This document shows positions 1 through 12,753 of a DNA stretch of 64,000 bases, piece after piece. Location of the stretch: positions 189,045-253,044 of the forward strand of contig VZRS01015049.1 of assembly GCA_013398055.1 (NCBI GenBank), read 5' to 3'. This DNA is from Ifrita kowaldi (taxonomy: Eukaryota > Chordata > Aves > Passeriformes > Cinclosomatidae). Made by a program: the position numbers and the translations under genes. The number at the start of each line of letters is the position of its first letter. Positions within the stretch are counted from its first letter, which is position 1. The notes under the pieces are model-generated. The model saw only the letters and a program-made list of their open reading frames with translations. It made no database searches and was not told where the DNA came from.

Positions 1-3000
1 AAAAATAGGCATAGCATTTTGAATATTTTGCGTAGGATCTCAAGGATCCAGAGGCTTGCTGCTGCTACATAAATACAATCATACCTCTTTTCAAAGCATA
101 TTCACACTTGGGCACTTCGAGAATTAATAGAATATAAGTTCAGTAAATAGGCTTCAAAACAAAAAATATTTTGCAAATATGCAGAGCAATTCAAATATAA
201 TTTGCAGAGCATTTTATCAAGATGCAAAGGTTTTAGTCTTTCTGTTTTATAGTTAAGATTTACACATATCATTGTTAATACTGCATAAAATCCTGACAGA
301 AAATCAGATGGAAAAGCTGAGCTGAGGTTTTTGCATCCATATTCTGGTATCACCTGTGCTTTTTAAAAGTGCTGTTTCGTTCTGGACATGCTGTTCTTAG
401 CCGATCTTATGTAAGTAGTAAAACCTGATAAGGCCTTCTATGAATAGAAAATAAAATTACCACCAGAAATTTTCAGTGTGGCAAAACCTCAAAGGTATTG
501 AATCTCCCTCACTGTTAAAAAAAACCAAGCAAACAAGGAAAGAAGCCCCAACAAGCCCAGCCAAAACCATCCAAACCAGAAAAGGCTGTCTATGCTCTCT
601 GATAAAAACCCCACAACTCTGCTTTTTAATGGGTTCATTTATATACATTCCAACTATGATTTGTACGTTGGAACAGCACATAATGTGTAGTTTTCCATGA
701 TGTTTGAATTTTCACCTGACAGAATAGTACAGTTCTTGGCACTGGAGGGGATTTTTGATTCTTCTAAATTCCATGGGATGTTCTTGTCAGTCTAGATTTC
801 ATTTTTGCTACATTACAGTCATGCTGTATCTTGAATGGTTTCATCATAATTACTTCTTTCTCAGAGGGAACATTGAGTTCGTCTTAATTGCAGAATTATC
901 ATATTTTAACTTCAGTAAAGTTGCCTGTCGTAACAATTTGAGCCTTAGGATAAAAATATCTACATAACAATGGACATTTGCTGTAGAAAAGCAATGCAGA
1001 ACTGTCAGTGTGTCAACAAATTATACTGGAGCTAATTCAGCTAAAATTGCTGTGGTGAATATCAACAAAATTGAGAAAGTTGACCAAAACAAAATGACTA
1101 ATGCTGGAAACATGAAATTGGAAGGTGGTTTAACATATATTTTATATAGTGCCCATTTCTACAGTCTTAATGAGGAGACAATTAGAAACAGAGTAAATAC
1201 AGATTTTACTTACAGAAAGATGACAATATCTAAAAATATGTTAAGTAATAAAATGAATGTCACAAAATTGAAAAAATATCCCAGTTCATTTCAGAGCAAC
1301 CAAAGTCCAGGTATTCAGCAAAAGAAACTCAGTATCCAAAATTATACTCCAATGGAATGATTGAACTAATTTGAAGATTTGATCAAAATTAGAAATTAAA
1401 AGGTGAATTTTTGCTTGGAGGTTGCAGGTGATCAATAGACAATATTTCTTTAGTGCTTTCCAAATCTGGCTTTTCAGATAAAATCTTGTCAGTAAGCCAG
1501 GGGCTTTTTTTTGCTGTTCGGGTTTCCAGGAATTTTATTCAAATTATTTGGTTATAGTTGGCAAATAGAATTGCTGCAGATGCACTATAAGAAACCCTAG
1601 AAAAATCCAAACCACGGTGTTCCTGAAGATACAAAAAACACATACAGCTAAATAAGAACTCTTTGGATCAAAGAAAAAGAAAAACTCTTGTTATAGTCTC
1701 AGCATAAGTAAGCTGTTCTCATATAATTAACAGCTAAATCTTTCATTTGGGAAAACATGGCTGTATGTTTGTATAATCATTGAAAGAGGGTTCTGTGTGA
1801 CTATATCTGAAACTTGTAATGTTTCTTTATCACTGGAATTAATTTCACCTGATATTTAGACTATATATATTAATGCAGGCAAGCAACTGTCGTTTCCTCT
1901 TGACATGTAGTTCATCATCTGCTCTGGCTCTGACCACAATGAAGTCTCCCATCATAAAGTAGCATGATAACAGCATAAATATAATGTAGTAACAGCATGA
2001 TTTAACTGCATGAATCAGCAGTGGACTGTTGTGGCTTTCCAAATCCGTACTGCAACTTTGCTATCTCAACACAATGTTAGAAAATAAATGAGGTAGCTTT
2101 AGGCTTGGAATGGTTCCAGTCACCATAGGCAGTCTGACTTTGTGCTTTGCTGGGGCTGCAAGGGTGCTATTTCATGCTTCAGTCCTATCTTGGTCTTGCT
2201 GAGTGTGTTAGCATTTCCCTTGTGGCAACATGATCACTCACCAATAAGCAATATACTCTAGGTCATGAATGTGGAACTGTAGTGAAATAATTTGCCATTT
2301 TATTACTTTTGTTTATGTTTACTTTTCAGAAAGAAATTAAAATTATTTTGGATATTTTTAGCTATTTGGATAGTCTCGGAAATTTATTTTTGCCTCCATG
2401 CAGGTTTTGAATACTCAATCAATTTTTGTTAATGTATCTACACATGTATCAGAACTCTTCCTATTGATGGGCTTGTTCTCTTTATCAGTAGGCTGTCCAA
2501 AGCTTTTCCTAATTTTCAGGAAGATTGTCAATAGAGAAACTCCAACATATCGGAGGATAATGCTGTAATGAGACTGGTTTTCCAGTGACCAAGATGTGTC
2601 CAGCTAAAAATAGTAATGAGTTATTAATTAATATTGTCTGCAAAAAGATCTTTATGTTCATTTTCCTTAATGGAAATCTTGTAACATGTAAGTGCTTCCT
2701 GTGTCTGTGACAATTCTTGTTTATCTATCTCAGAAGACACTGTGGGAAGAAAATAATATGTTCAGGGAGATAAAAAAGATATAGTTTTGATTACAGGTAT
2801 TAAATTCTATCATCTTATTATCTCTCTAATAACTATTGTTTATTAGTATTTACTTAGCCAATTTTCTTACTATCAGCTAAGAAGAACAAATGAAACATTT
2901 TTTCCCCCGTGTCATTCTTAACAGCTTCATTTCTGTCTTTAATTCTGAAAAGTAAATCTACATTGGTAGATGCAAATGTGCAATATAATAATTTCATACT

Positions 3001-6000
3001 GTGGTCTATTTTTTTCTGTATATTTAAATAGCATTTAACAATGTCAACAAAAATATAATACAATGTCCTACCAGGAAGACTAAAAAAAATACTTTTTTTG
3101 TTAATCATCTTCAAGAGGAGGCTTGTCTAGTAAGCATCTGTGGGAGTCAGTATGAAGCTATTCAGTATTTCCACCAACCAAACAGCTGATAATAAAAATC
3201 TGTGGATGAGAGAGATTTACCATTCTGACAAAGAGAGGAGAACAGAGCAGTTACATAAACAAATCTTGAATCACTTGTTTGTTGAACTCTTCAGGAAAGC
3301 AGTATTTTGATATAGTAAAATGAAAAGTTTTGCAAATAAAGGAAAATTAGAATAGATCATACCTCTGGAGTGTGTGACTGTACCCTGTGATGTCTGGCTC
3401 CAAAAGAGATCTGTGGGGTGGGCAATGCCTAAAACTCTCCTAATGAGCTCCCAGAATGATGCTGTGGCACATGGGAGTGATTGGATCCTTGAATTAATGA
3501 ACCTAAGAGCTTGTTTTGCCTTTCAGTGGTTTTCTTTTTTTGTCAATATTGCATCCAGTTCTGATATTTTAAGTCAAAGACATAGAGAGGGCTCAGAGAG
3601 CATGACTGACATATTTGATATACTTAATTTGTCAAAAAGAAAACCCTAATAGGCGAATTGAATAATATATGAGAAATTTGGTATGGAAAAAATCCAATAC
3701 ACTAAATAACAATGAATATCTGCAGCTCTTAAAGATTTCAAATTGGTGTTTTTTCTGAAATTTAAAAAAGTCCCCCAAAATAGGTTTAGTTTTAGTTCCC
3801 ATTATCCACACAAGAGGTCAGACCAGGATAAGTAATGATCTTCTCTGGTAGTATCATCTATGACTAGGAAACAGCCCCAAATTTCTGTTGTGTACCTGTC
3901 AAGTAATACTCCCACTGACATACATGGTTATTGTCATGTGTATGTACAAAAAACATCTGAAGCCCTCACAGTTGTTGAAACAGTTAGATAATGAACTGGC
4001 CTTAGAGTATAATTTTGAAATGTCAGTCACCATTTCTAAAACATGTGTAATATTTTTGTCTACAAACAAATTACTTCTAAACATTTTGGTATCTAGTAAT
4101 TTTTAGTTATCCTTACTAACTTAGAGCACACAGTGTTAGAACCACATTGCAGTGGTAAAATATGTCTAAAATTGTGATTCTCTGTAAAGCCTAGTTGCAG
4201 AGGAAAAGCACTGTTTTGTTTAAAAAAAGGTTCAATAGTTGTTGAGTAATCACTGGTTTTTTTCCTTACTGTTTTTAATTTTTGTCACCATATCCAATAA
4301 CACTATTGAACTCTAGAAGCAAGTTGATTCTGTTCTGCCCCTAAGTTCTGTCCTTCCTCATCCTGGAAGGCTATATTTCTGGAAGGCTATTTTCTGTTCA
4401 GATCTCTATGCCTCTCGGGATGCTGGGACTAAACTCCTTAGGGATCGAGCAGTGTGTTTTGGAGGCTGGGAGGAGCACGTTACAAAATTGGGGTCCCCTT
4501 CACCTGAACATGTTGCCAAGAGTTGTGTTTGTCTGACTCCTGCTATAGCAAAGGAAAGACATGGTGCTAGGTGTTCATAATCTGAAGGGATTTCCAGTAA
4601 GCCTTGCTTTATGGCTTCTGCTTCACAGTGCTGCTGTTACTGTCCACGTTTTAAATCAAATCTTCCACACAATGAAAATCTGATTTTACTGTCCTGTAAG
4701 TTTCTAGAAAAACCACTTTCTGACTCCTGTAAGATATATTTCTGTCACCAACCAATGTTTTTATTTATTTTCAGTAAATACCACAAAGGGATCTCTGCAT
4801 TTTCTCCATTTCAATATAAAAAGGATTTTTCTTGAACAAAGGAAAAACTCCTGTTCATCCTGAGCAATTTAAGTGACCTGCTAAACTAAATGCACTGGCA
4901 GGACTTCCATTTAGTTAGTAATTCACAGCTGTCACTGGAGACATCTCTCTACAAAGAAAACTGTTTTCTTTCCATGTTTATTTGTTCAGCAGAACCTGCT
5001 GCATAACAATGTCAATTATTGGCCTTATCAGTGTGTAACCCTGGAGAAGACTAAAATCACAGGAGCCTATACACTTGACAACCAAACTCAATCAAAACTA
5101 CTGATAAGAGAACAAAGAGAAACCAGAAGCTTTTGGAGTATGAGCTGAGTAATAGGATGAAGTGACATATGCCTTTCTTTGAGACAAGCAGATGGAAGAG
5201 GATTAATTTTCTTTCTTTCAATTTTCTGTTCTCTCCTATGGTTTCTTAAATGCTAGTGCATGTAGATTTTGCTGTCTTACAACAAAATTGTCTCTTTGCA
5301 ACTGCAAGACAGTAAAAATAACAAGAACTGAAATGCCTATTGTTTTGTCATCCTTGCAAACAAATCAGAATTAGATTTTTTTCCAGAAATGTCATTATGG
5401 CAGATTTACTATCGTAGCCTCCTGGTTAGATCTTTCACCTACCATAAAGAGTAAAATCTTTGCACAACTTGTTTGCTCTCTGTAGTGTTTTTTGCATTAA
5501 ATGCAAAGTATATAATGCAAATAATATACTGAGAGCTCTCATGTATCCGATCTTCATTTATTTTCTTCACAGTAGCATTTGCTTGGTGTTAGCTGAATGA
5601 ATAGCAATGGTTCCATCCAGTCCTTGGCAGCTGATTTGCTAAAGATTTGTGTTAATTTTTTTACCTCGCAATTCTCACACATCTTGCTTAGTTTCAGGTG
5701 CTGATCCCCATAGGTCAGCAGGTTAAACAGGGGCATCTGAAATCCTTAATAGCTGTTGTTCTCTCCCACATCCTTTCTTAAATATTGCCACCCCTGAGAA
5801 AAGATGACAGAGCATGGCACGGAACTGCTATGGCAGTGCCAGTTCACAGGCAAGCCTGTTAAAGCAACCCGAAATTGCCAGCAGTAACGTACCTCTGAAA
5901 GTTATATTTCATGTAGTTGACGTCTTTATTCTCTTCTGTGAGAAAAGGTCACATCTCCCAAGCTGTGCTATAGTTTCCTTTCTAGGAGATTATTGTGACA

Positions 6001-8728
6001 CATACAGGAATTCCTCCTCTCATCTGCCTGCTAAAGAGCAGATGAGAGATGTGTCACTGTAGGTGACCAGCCCATCAAACACTTACGTTATACCACGTAA
6101 TGCATCACTGAAATGTTTATCCATTAGAAGTGTTAGTGTGTTTTTTGCCAGACCCTGAAACACTTTTTGGTCATGTTTCTTTATTTAAACAAAATGACAC
6201 TTTATTCAGAAGGTGTAGTTTTGTAAAAGAAATAATGTTGCCACAAGTCAAATTATCCAAAAAAAATGAATTTGGGTATAATGTTTTCCTTAAAACCTAT
6301 TTGGATTATGTGTGGTTTTTCTTTGGATAACCATTTTGGATAGATTTTTTGAGGCTCTTCTTTGAATTTCTGAAGGCCACAACCTTCTTCTTAATGTAAT
6401 TTGAATTTTTACAAAACCAAGTGGGTGTGAGAACCTAACACCTGGGAGAAACACAGCAAAATATTACTCATATTTAGTTTATGTAATACTACTTGTCACA
6501 TGCTAAAATAATTATAATGAAAATGGTATTCTTCTCTCCATATTGATTCTCTCTGGTTTTCGTAATGTTCCTCCTTACATAGTGGGAAATTAAGGACTTT
6601 GACCTATTTGATGCTTGATGACCGTTCTGGAGCTGCTGTGCAATTCTCAGGGTGTTCCTTTGCCAAACTGCTCTTTGGGTGTTGATACCATGACAGATGC
6701 CGCTGCTTTCAATGTGCAGATTCTTTTAAAGTTTGAGTGTGAACTTGATTATCTTGTTATGTGTGTGGACCAGGATGACCAAGAAGAGGTACTCATGGCC
6801 TAAGAGCTTTTAGGACTTTAGCCTTGGAAATCTTAAAAATGAGCAGTCAGAAAAGGTTTATCTAGCCCACTGTCACCCACTATACTGAAAAAACATTCAG
6901 TTCTTTCATGTTTGTGTCTGGAGGCTGTTCTTTTGTAGATAAGTAAAGAATAAACCCTGTATTCAGCTGTTGGTATGAAAAATGCATATTTTTCGTGAAA
7001 GTTGCAGCATTTATCTTCTTACATAGAAATTTGATCTCAAATTCTATCTGGCCAAAGTTGAGTTGTAGATATCTATTTTTATCAGTGTAGCAATGTGTAA
7101 GAAAGGCAATTAAATATTCTTTAAGGGAAGTGCGATAGTATTTTAATTGTCTTAGAAGTCCAAGGCCTCTGGATATTTGTATGTACCTTAGGGCTTCCAA
7201 GTACTGCATTTAGAGTTATTATTTTTCTGTGGTTCCGGTAATATATTTTTTGTTTTGAAAAATTGCATTTCTCTGGGACTTCAATCAGAATTATGTATTT
7301 GGGTTTTATGTAATTTCTTTAGAATTGTGTTTAATGACAGTAGACTGGGAAATGAAGAACTGACCTTAGCAGAGAGTATTGAAAGAATGTTGCTTGTTTA
7401 ACCTTGTGAGGCAAAGCTTGAGAGAGAATATGATTATCTTCTAGAATGCCTTTGGATTGCTTTATAGTGGGGTAGATTTAAGTCATGATGTAATTTTGGT
7501 GAAAAATCAAAAGTGTATAAATTTTTTCACTTTGATTTTTAAACCATTAGATAAAGTGAAGCATCTTTTATGTGAAATACCAGGACATAAAGAGCAGCAT
7601 ATATTTTCTAACAAAGCTTGATAAATTAGTTACTGTGTGATACAGGAAGATGAATCCTGGTTTAAGTTTTTTGTTGTCCCCAAACAAACTAAAGGTATCT
7701 TGAGCAGAGTCTCAGTTGTTAATCATGTTTCTCTTGTAGTTGTAATCATGTTTCTATTGTTTTAGGATATTTTTATTCTTTAGCTTATAGTGTACAATTG
7801 GATTACATTTTGTTAATTTGAATTGATGCTTCACTCTATTGTCTATGGATTCACTTTTGGAATTTCTCTCTGAAGCATTCTATATCATATATTTTTCTCT
7901 TAAAGTATCAAGGAATGGACAGAATTTTGTGGGGATGTAGTTGTTTTTGTATATTGGGAAAAGCTATGCAGCTTGGGTGATCCCCTGTCTTGTGTTCTTG
8001 TGCCTGCATGCTGTGCTCACCAAGGAGGCTTAATTGATTTCTTAATTTGAACAGTGGCATTTTCCTCAGAGACGAAGGGATTTTCAGATTACTTCTTATT
8101 GATTTTTGTGAGGCTTCTCAGGTTAACTGGGAAATTTTCAGTTATCAGATGGGGCAGGTTGTTTCCTCTAACTGTGATATCTTCATGAAGTTCTCTTCCA
8201 CTGCCAAGTCATTGGTTCTCTGTACTGTCGTCCTTAAGTCTCTTAGAGGTGCACAAATGCTTTATGGGCTTTGACATGGCAAGTGGAGCACAATTGTTTG
8301 TTATTCAGAACAAAACACCAAAATATGTCTTGATATGGTGGTGATTGAGCAATGTAATGGAAATGGCCTCTTTCAGTCCTATATCCCCTAGGATACTGGC
8401 CATATTCTGTTTGAACTGTGTTTAGGACTACTTGTTTTACTTCTAAAAATAGACTAGTTTGAGTAGGCACTGCACTGTGACATATTTATTGAATGTAAAA
8501 CTTTCATATCTCAGACAGTACTACTTAAACTACAGAAAACAGGCAATTTTGCATCAGCCATCCTTAATACATGTTTTCTCTAAAACAAGATGAGATTTTA
8601 CTCAGAACAAGTGTTTTGTCAAAACATAATAATAATTACTTTAAGTTAGAAATACATAAAATTTTTATACGCTTTTGTCCTTTGCTTCATTATATTCAAC
8701 TGGTATTTTATGATTTTCTTTCTTCTTC

Positions 8729-8746
8729 TTTTTTTTTTTTTTTTTT
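8729..8746. repeat. T18 homopolymer tract
   Basis: An uninterrupted run of 18 T follows a TTCTTCTTC-type pyrimidine stretch in the intron. It may be a simple repeat or the reverse of an old poly(A) tail, but no retroposed sequence was recognised beside it. Confidence 0.9.
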
Positions 8747-9574
8747 GGCTGAGCTTTTAGTTATTCATACTACAGTGCTAAAATCTAAGTCATTGTAGAT
8801 AAAGGAATGAAATATGTGTGAATTTGTAGCTGTAGAAATTGTCCTACTTAAAATGCATTGCCAAATTATGGTCAGGAAAACCAAACCAAGAAGAGTGGTT
8901 AGCATATGGACTTCATGGAGAGGCAGAATTGTAAATTTTCTCTTGGAATCTGCTATAGAAATATTTTGATCTTGCTTGACTACAGGAAAAAATAGATAGA
9001 ATGTGGTAACTTACTCATTGGTAAGTCATTTCAGAAATTAAATTCTTCCATAATTGCTGCAGCCTTAATTGGTACAGGACATTCTATGTTTGGATGAGTT
9101 CCGTTTGGATTTTCTTTTAATAGAATGACAGCTGATCTTCATGACTTTTTTATACTCTGGATAGTTGCATCTGTTCTCCTTTATTTGTTGTGTTTTGGAT
9201 GGAATTAGTGGTAAATTACATACTTGGGCTTTTTATCATTTATTTGTTACCATTTATATTTTGGTACATAAGAAGTTAGTGTATCTCCAAATACCATCAA
9301 TATAACAATATTTCATTTAAAAATATGGCAAAATTATTATCAGAGTGGTTCAGGGCTGTTCTGTTCTGAGCTCTACCAATTGGAATCTTCAACTCTATTG
9401 GAACTGCTCTATCAACTGTGAAACTTTCCTGGGTGCTTCTTGAGATACTCAGTTTTCATATGAGATATGTAAAACTGAAGTTCTGTTTTCTCTAGTTCAG
9501 GTGTGAGAAAGAACCTAGGACTATTTTTGTTTGACTGTCCAATTTAAGTATGAATTTAGATCAGTGTTTGACTA

Positions 9575-9640
9575 TCATAGAATCATAGAAGGATTTGGGA
9601 TGGAAGGGACCTTAAATCCTTTAGGTCTGTGGCAATGCTT
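9575..9640 (-). mobile_element. CR1 LINE 3'-end fragment
   Basis: The sequence reads TCATAGAATCATAG followed by a degenerate 'ggatttgggatggaagggac' and CTTAAA. This is the reverse complement of the CR1 3' terminus (GTCCCTTCCAACCCAAACC plus ATTCTATG repeats). Only the last 60 or so bases of the element are recognisable, so it is a severely 5'-truncated copy inserted in antisense to TBC1D22A within the intron. The exact inner boundary near 9635 is uncertain because of divergence. Confidence 0.85.
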
Positions 9641-10237
9641 GCTTTGATTTTAACTCCTTGTCTTATAAACTTGAGATAATAATGTGTGGATAGTTTAGTT
9701 GAGAAAAAGACCTAGCATGCAAATTTGATTCCCATTTTAGAGATGCAGATTACTTGTGGATTTGGTTTTTATTTGAGACCAAGGAAATAAGACTACCTAA
9801 ATACCAGTTGAGATGTGGTCCTTTAATGTACTTTTTAACCAGTACCCTGGAAATGAAGATGTAAATCTTGTGTTCAGCTAAGTGAGCTGAAGCTAAGCAC
9901 AGGTCCTCTGACATAGTCCTTTAGAACCACATATTTTATGATTAGCAATTAAGGTTGCTAATGACTTGTGTAAGTGATCCATGCTGGATGAAACAGGACT
10001 TTAATTGCTATTTTAGTATGCTGAGTCTTGGAATCTTCTTCAGTAGTCATGAAAAGAAAAACATGAAAGAGAAATGATAAAACCATCAACTCCATAAGCT
10101 TTCATTTTCAGGATGTTAAGGTGTGTTTCTATGAAGTTCTTATTAGGAATATGAAATTAATTATAAGAATAGCATACTTCTTCATGTTTTCATAAGAGTG
10201 ATGGGGGATTGATCAGTTGAAATGAAAAATTATAATG

Positions 10238-10300
10238 TATATTTGAATCAAAGAACATATATATATGTATATATAGTTATACTATATTTGAATCAAAGAA
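10238..10300. repeat. 18-bp direct duplication around an AT dinucleotide tract
   Basis: The 18-mer TATATTTGAATCAAAGAA occurs at 10238-10255 and again at 10283-10300, with a TA/CATATA-rich spacer between the copies. The 45-bp offset suggests replication slippage within AT-rich DNA. Confidence 0.9.
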
Positions 10301-12739
10301 TAAAAAAATATATACTTGTTGAGAATCACTGTGTCCTTGAGGTGCTGAATGTAAGATGGTAACAGAAGAAATTAACCTTTAAACTATTTAGATTTTTTTT
10401 TAAAGTATTCATTTTAAAATGCAACAAGCCTAGTTAGAATTCTGAATAACATTTTTTCTCTGTAGTTAGATTCCTACTGTTCCGAGTTCTGTATGCTGTG
10501 GTCTGTTGATTGAGATGTCATGGTGTGTGAAAAAAAGGTCAAAATTAAGATGTATAAGACTGATTGAAATAATTAATGTTCCTTCAAGGAACTCTAGGTG
10601 CATAATGTAAGTAATGCACAATAAAGGAATGTACAAGAAAAAAATCAAATTTAGCATTGAATTGAGGAAGTTTAATGTTACAGTATTTCAGCAAATATTT
10701 GGGTTGGGGTTTTTTGACTCTTGTTTTTTTCCCTCTAAACTTTCACATTCCAGGTGGAAGTTCTTGAGTGACACTGATTTATGACTGGCCAAGAATGTGT
10801 CTCTTAAATCCTTCAGACTGTGTCCAGTGCAGGGTTCAATGCTATTAACACTGGGCATAGATAAACCAGTGTTTCCCATCTTGTGCTTATCGAAGTTTCG
10901 GTTCATCCATAGTCTTTGGAGTTACAGGAAGGAGGAAGGCATTGTTGCATCCAGTATCCAAAAGGGACTGTTCTGCACTATCTCAGCCATTGCTGCCCTG
11001 TGCTTTCCATGCTCAGGAAGCAGCACAGGCACTCAGCTGTACCACTGAAGGATCTGGGTCCATGTATGCCTCTTAACCTGTATCTGCAGCAAATATTTCT
11101 TAAGCTGCAGTAGGTGATCTATTCCTACTATCTTTTTAATATTACATTTTGAAATCTTAGTATTCTCAATTCCAGCTGTGCCCAACAGGAAAGAAATGTT
11201 TTCTCTGACTCCGAGACACAGGTAATTAATAAGATGCACAGCACTCCAGAAATAGAGCTCATTATTTGCAACTCCATGTAGCAGGTGGAGACATCTGGAG
11301 AAGTAAGAAGTGGCAGCAGAATAGGGAATATTGCTGAGTACATTGCAAGAGGAGAAACAGTACTCAAGAAAGAAAAGAGAATTTGTCTCAGAGCTAGAGC
11401 CCTATTGATTTGGTGCACTATCATATCAACAGCAAGGGGCAGAGAGAAGGGAAAAGAGGCACTAAGGCAGCTGAACAAGGTCATCCAGGCTCTGCAGTGT
11501 GTGCTGGACCTGTGCTTTCATATCACCAGCCAGTGCAGTTACTGCTTTGATAGCAGGCTGGAGGGGGAGGATTTGTAGTGAGCTTGGCTGAGTCCCAAAG
11601 CAGCAGGTATCCTTCATCCTAAATATCTCAGAAGAGGATTAGAAGTTAACTTGGCACAGCACCTTGCTAGCCTGGTCACCGCAGCTCTTACAGGGTCTGA
11701 GGCACTGCAGCCCTGGCACATCTGTCTGTCTGCTCCATAGTGCAGGGAAAGGGACCGAGGCCACGGAGGGGATGCCCACTTGGCACTAGCCATCCTTTCC
11801 TTTCACACTTGACAATCCCAAATGCAATCAAGTGAAAAAGAATTTTGTAAAGGAAATAGGAATTAAATAATCCCTATATTAAGGATTTCTTTTGCCTGTA
11901 TAGTGCTTGCATCTGGTTGCAAAAAAAAGTATGAATCATCATCCAGCTCTATCTCTGGTGCAACATTATGCAATTTCTCAGGAAATCATAAAAAACATTT
12001 AGATTTCTTTTAATGTATGCATAGATTTTATTTCTCTTTTCTATTATCTAAAAAGATAAATGAGTTTTTTTTTTTCCTGGCAATATTTGGTTTCCTACTT
12101 AGGTTGTCTCAATAATTACTCTAAATAAATTTTAGCAGAATTTCACCTCATTAGTTCTTTAAAAGTAGAGGTGCTATGTTCTGGGATTTCAAATACAACT
12201 TCGGAAAGTAAAAATAACTCTCATAAAGGGGCCATTTAATCAAATTGCCAGCATCAATTTTGCAGTGTTTTATATGTATTCATAATGTGTAATAGGTACA
12301 GTTCTTATAAAAATACAGTTGTTGGCATTTTCTTATCAAATAATTGAAGATTATATATAAATTTAATTTACTTTTAAGTTACTTATATGCAGTCCTAAAG
12401 TATAATTTTGAAAAGTTTATGATCATAAAATATAGTAAGATTGTAGGTTCTGCCTATCAGTATAAAATAGAGCTGTGGTAGACCAGGGGTACTCAGACCA
12501 TAATTACATTGCGGTTAACAGCAGGAAGGATTAACAACTCCCATAGAAAAGTACTGCATTTTAGGAGGGCCTTTATTAGTTAAATTAATAGACCAGTTCT
12601 CAGTTTTGACACTAAAACTAACTCTGTTAATGTCCACAGGATGTTCAGGTTTGATTTTAACTTTAGTTACTGCCATTTTATATTATCTAAAATGAAAACA
12701 CTATTACCGGTTTTTATGTCCTGTTAAGTTTCTTCTATT

Positions 12740-12753
12740 AAAAAAAAAAAAAA
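12740..12753. repeat. A14 homopolymer tract
   Basis: Uninterrupted A14 in the intron; no retroposed gene was recognised upstream of it. Confidence 0.9.

Noticed and set aside
1010..1360. 116-codon open frame on the + strand
   Set aside because: Lysine/asparagine-rich translation of AT-rich DNA inside the inferred intron, with no domain and no splice context.
11128..11484. 118-codon open frame on the - strand with hydrophobic stretches
   Set aside because: It overlaps another frame on the opposite strand and lies inside an inferred intron. Hydrophobic runs are expected from T-rich codons.
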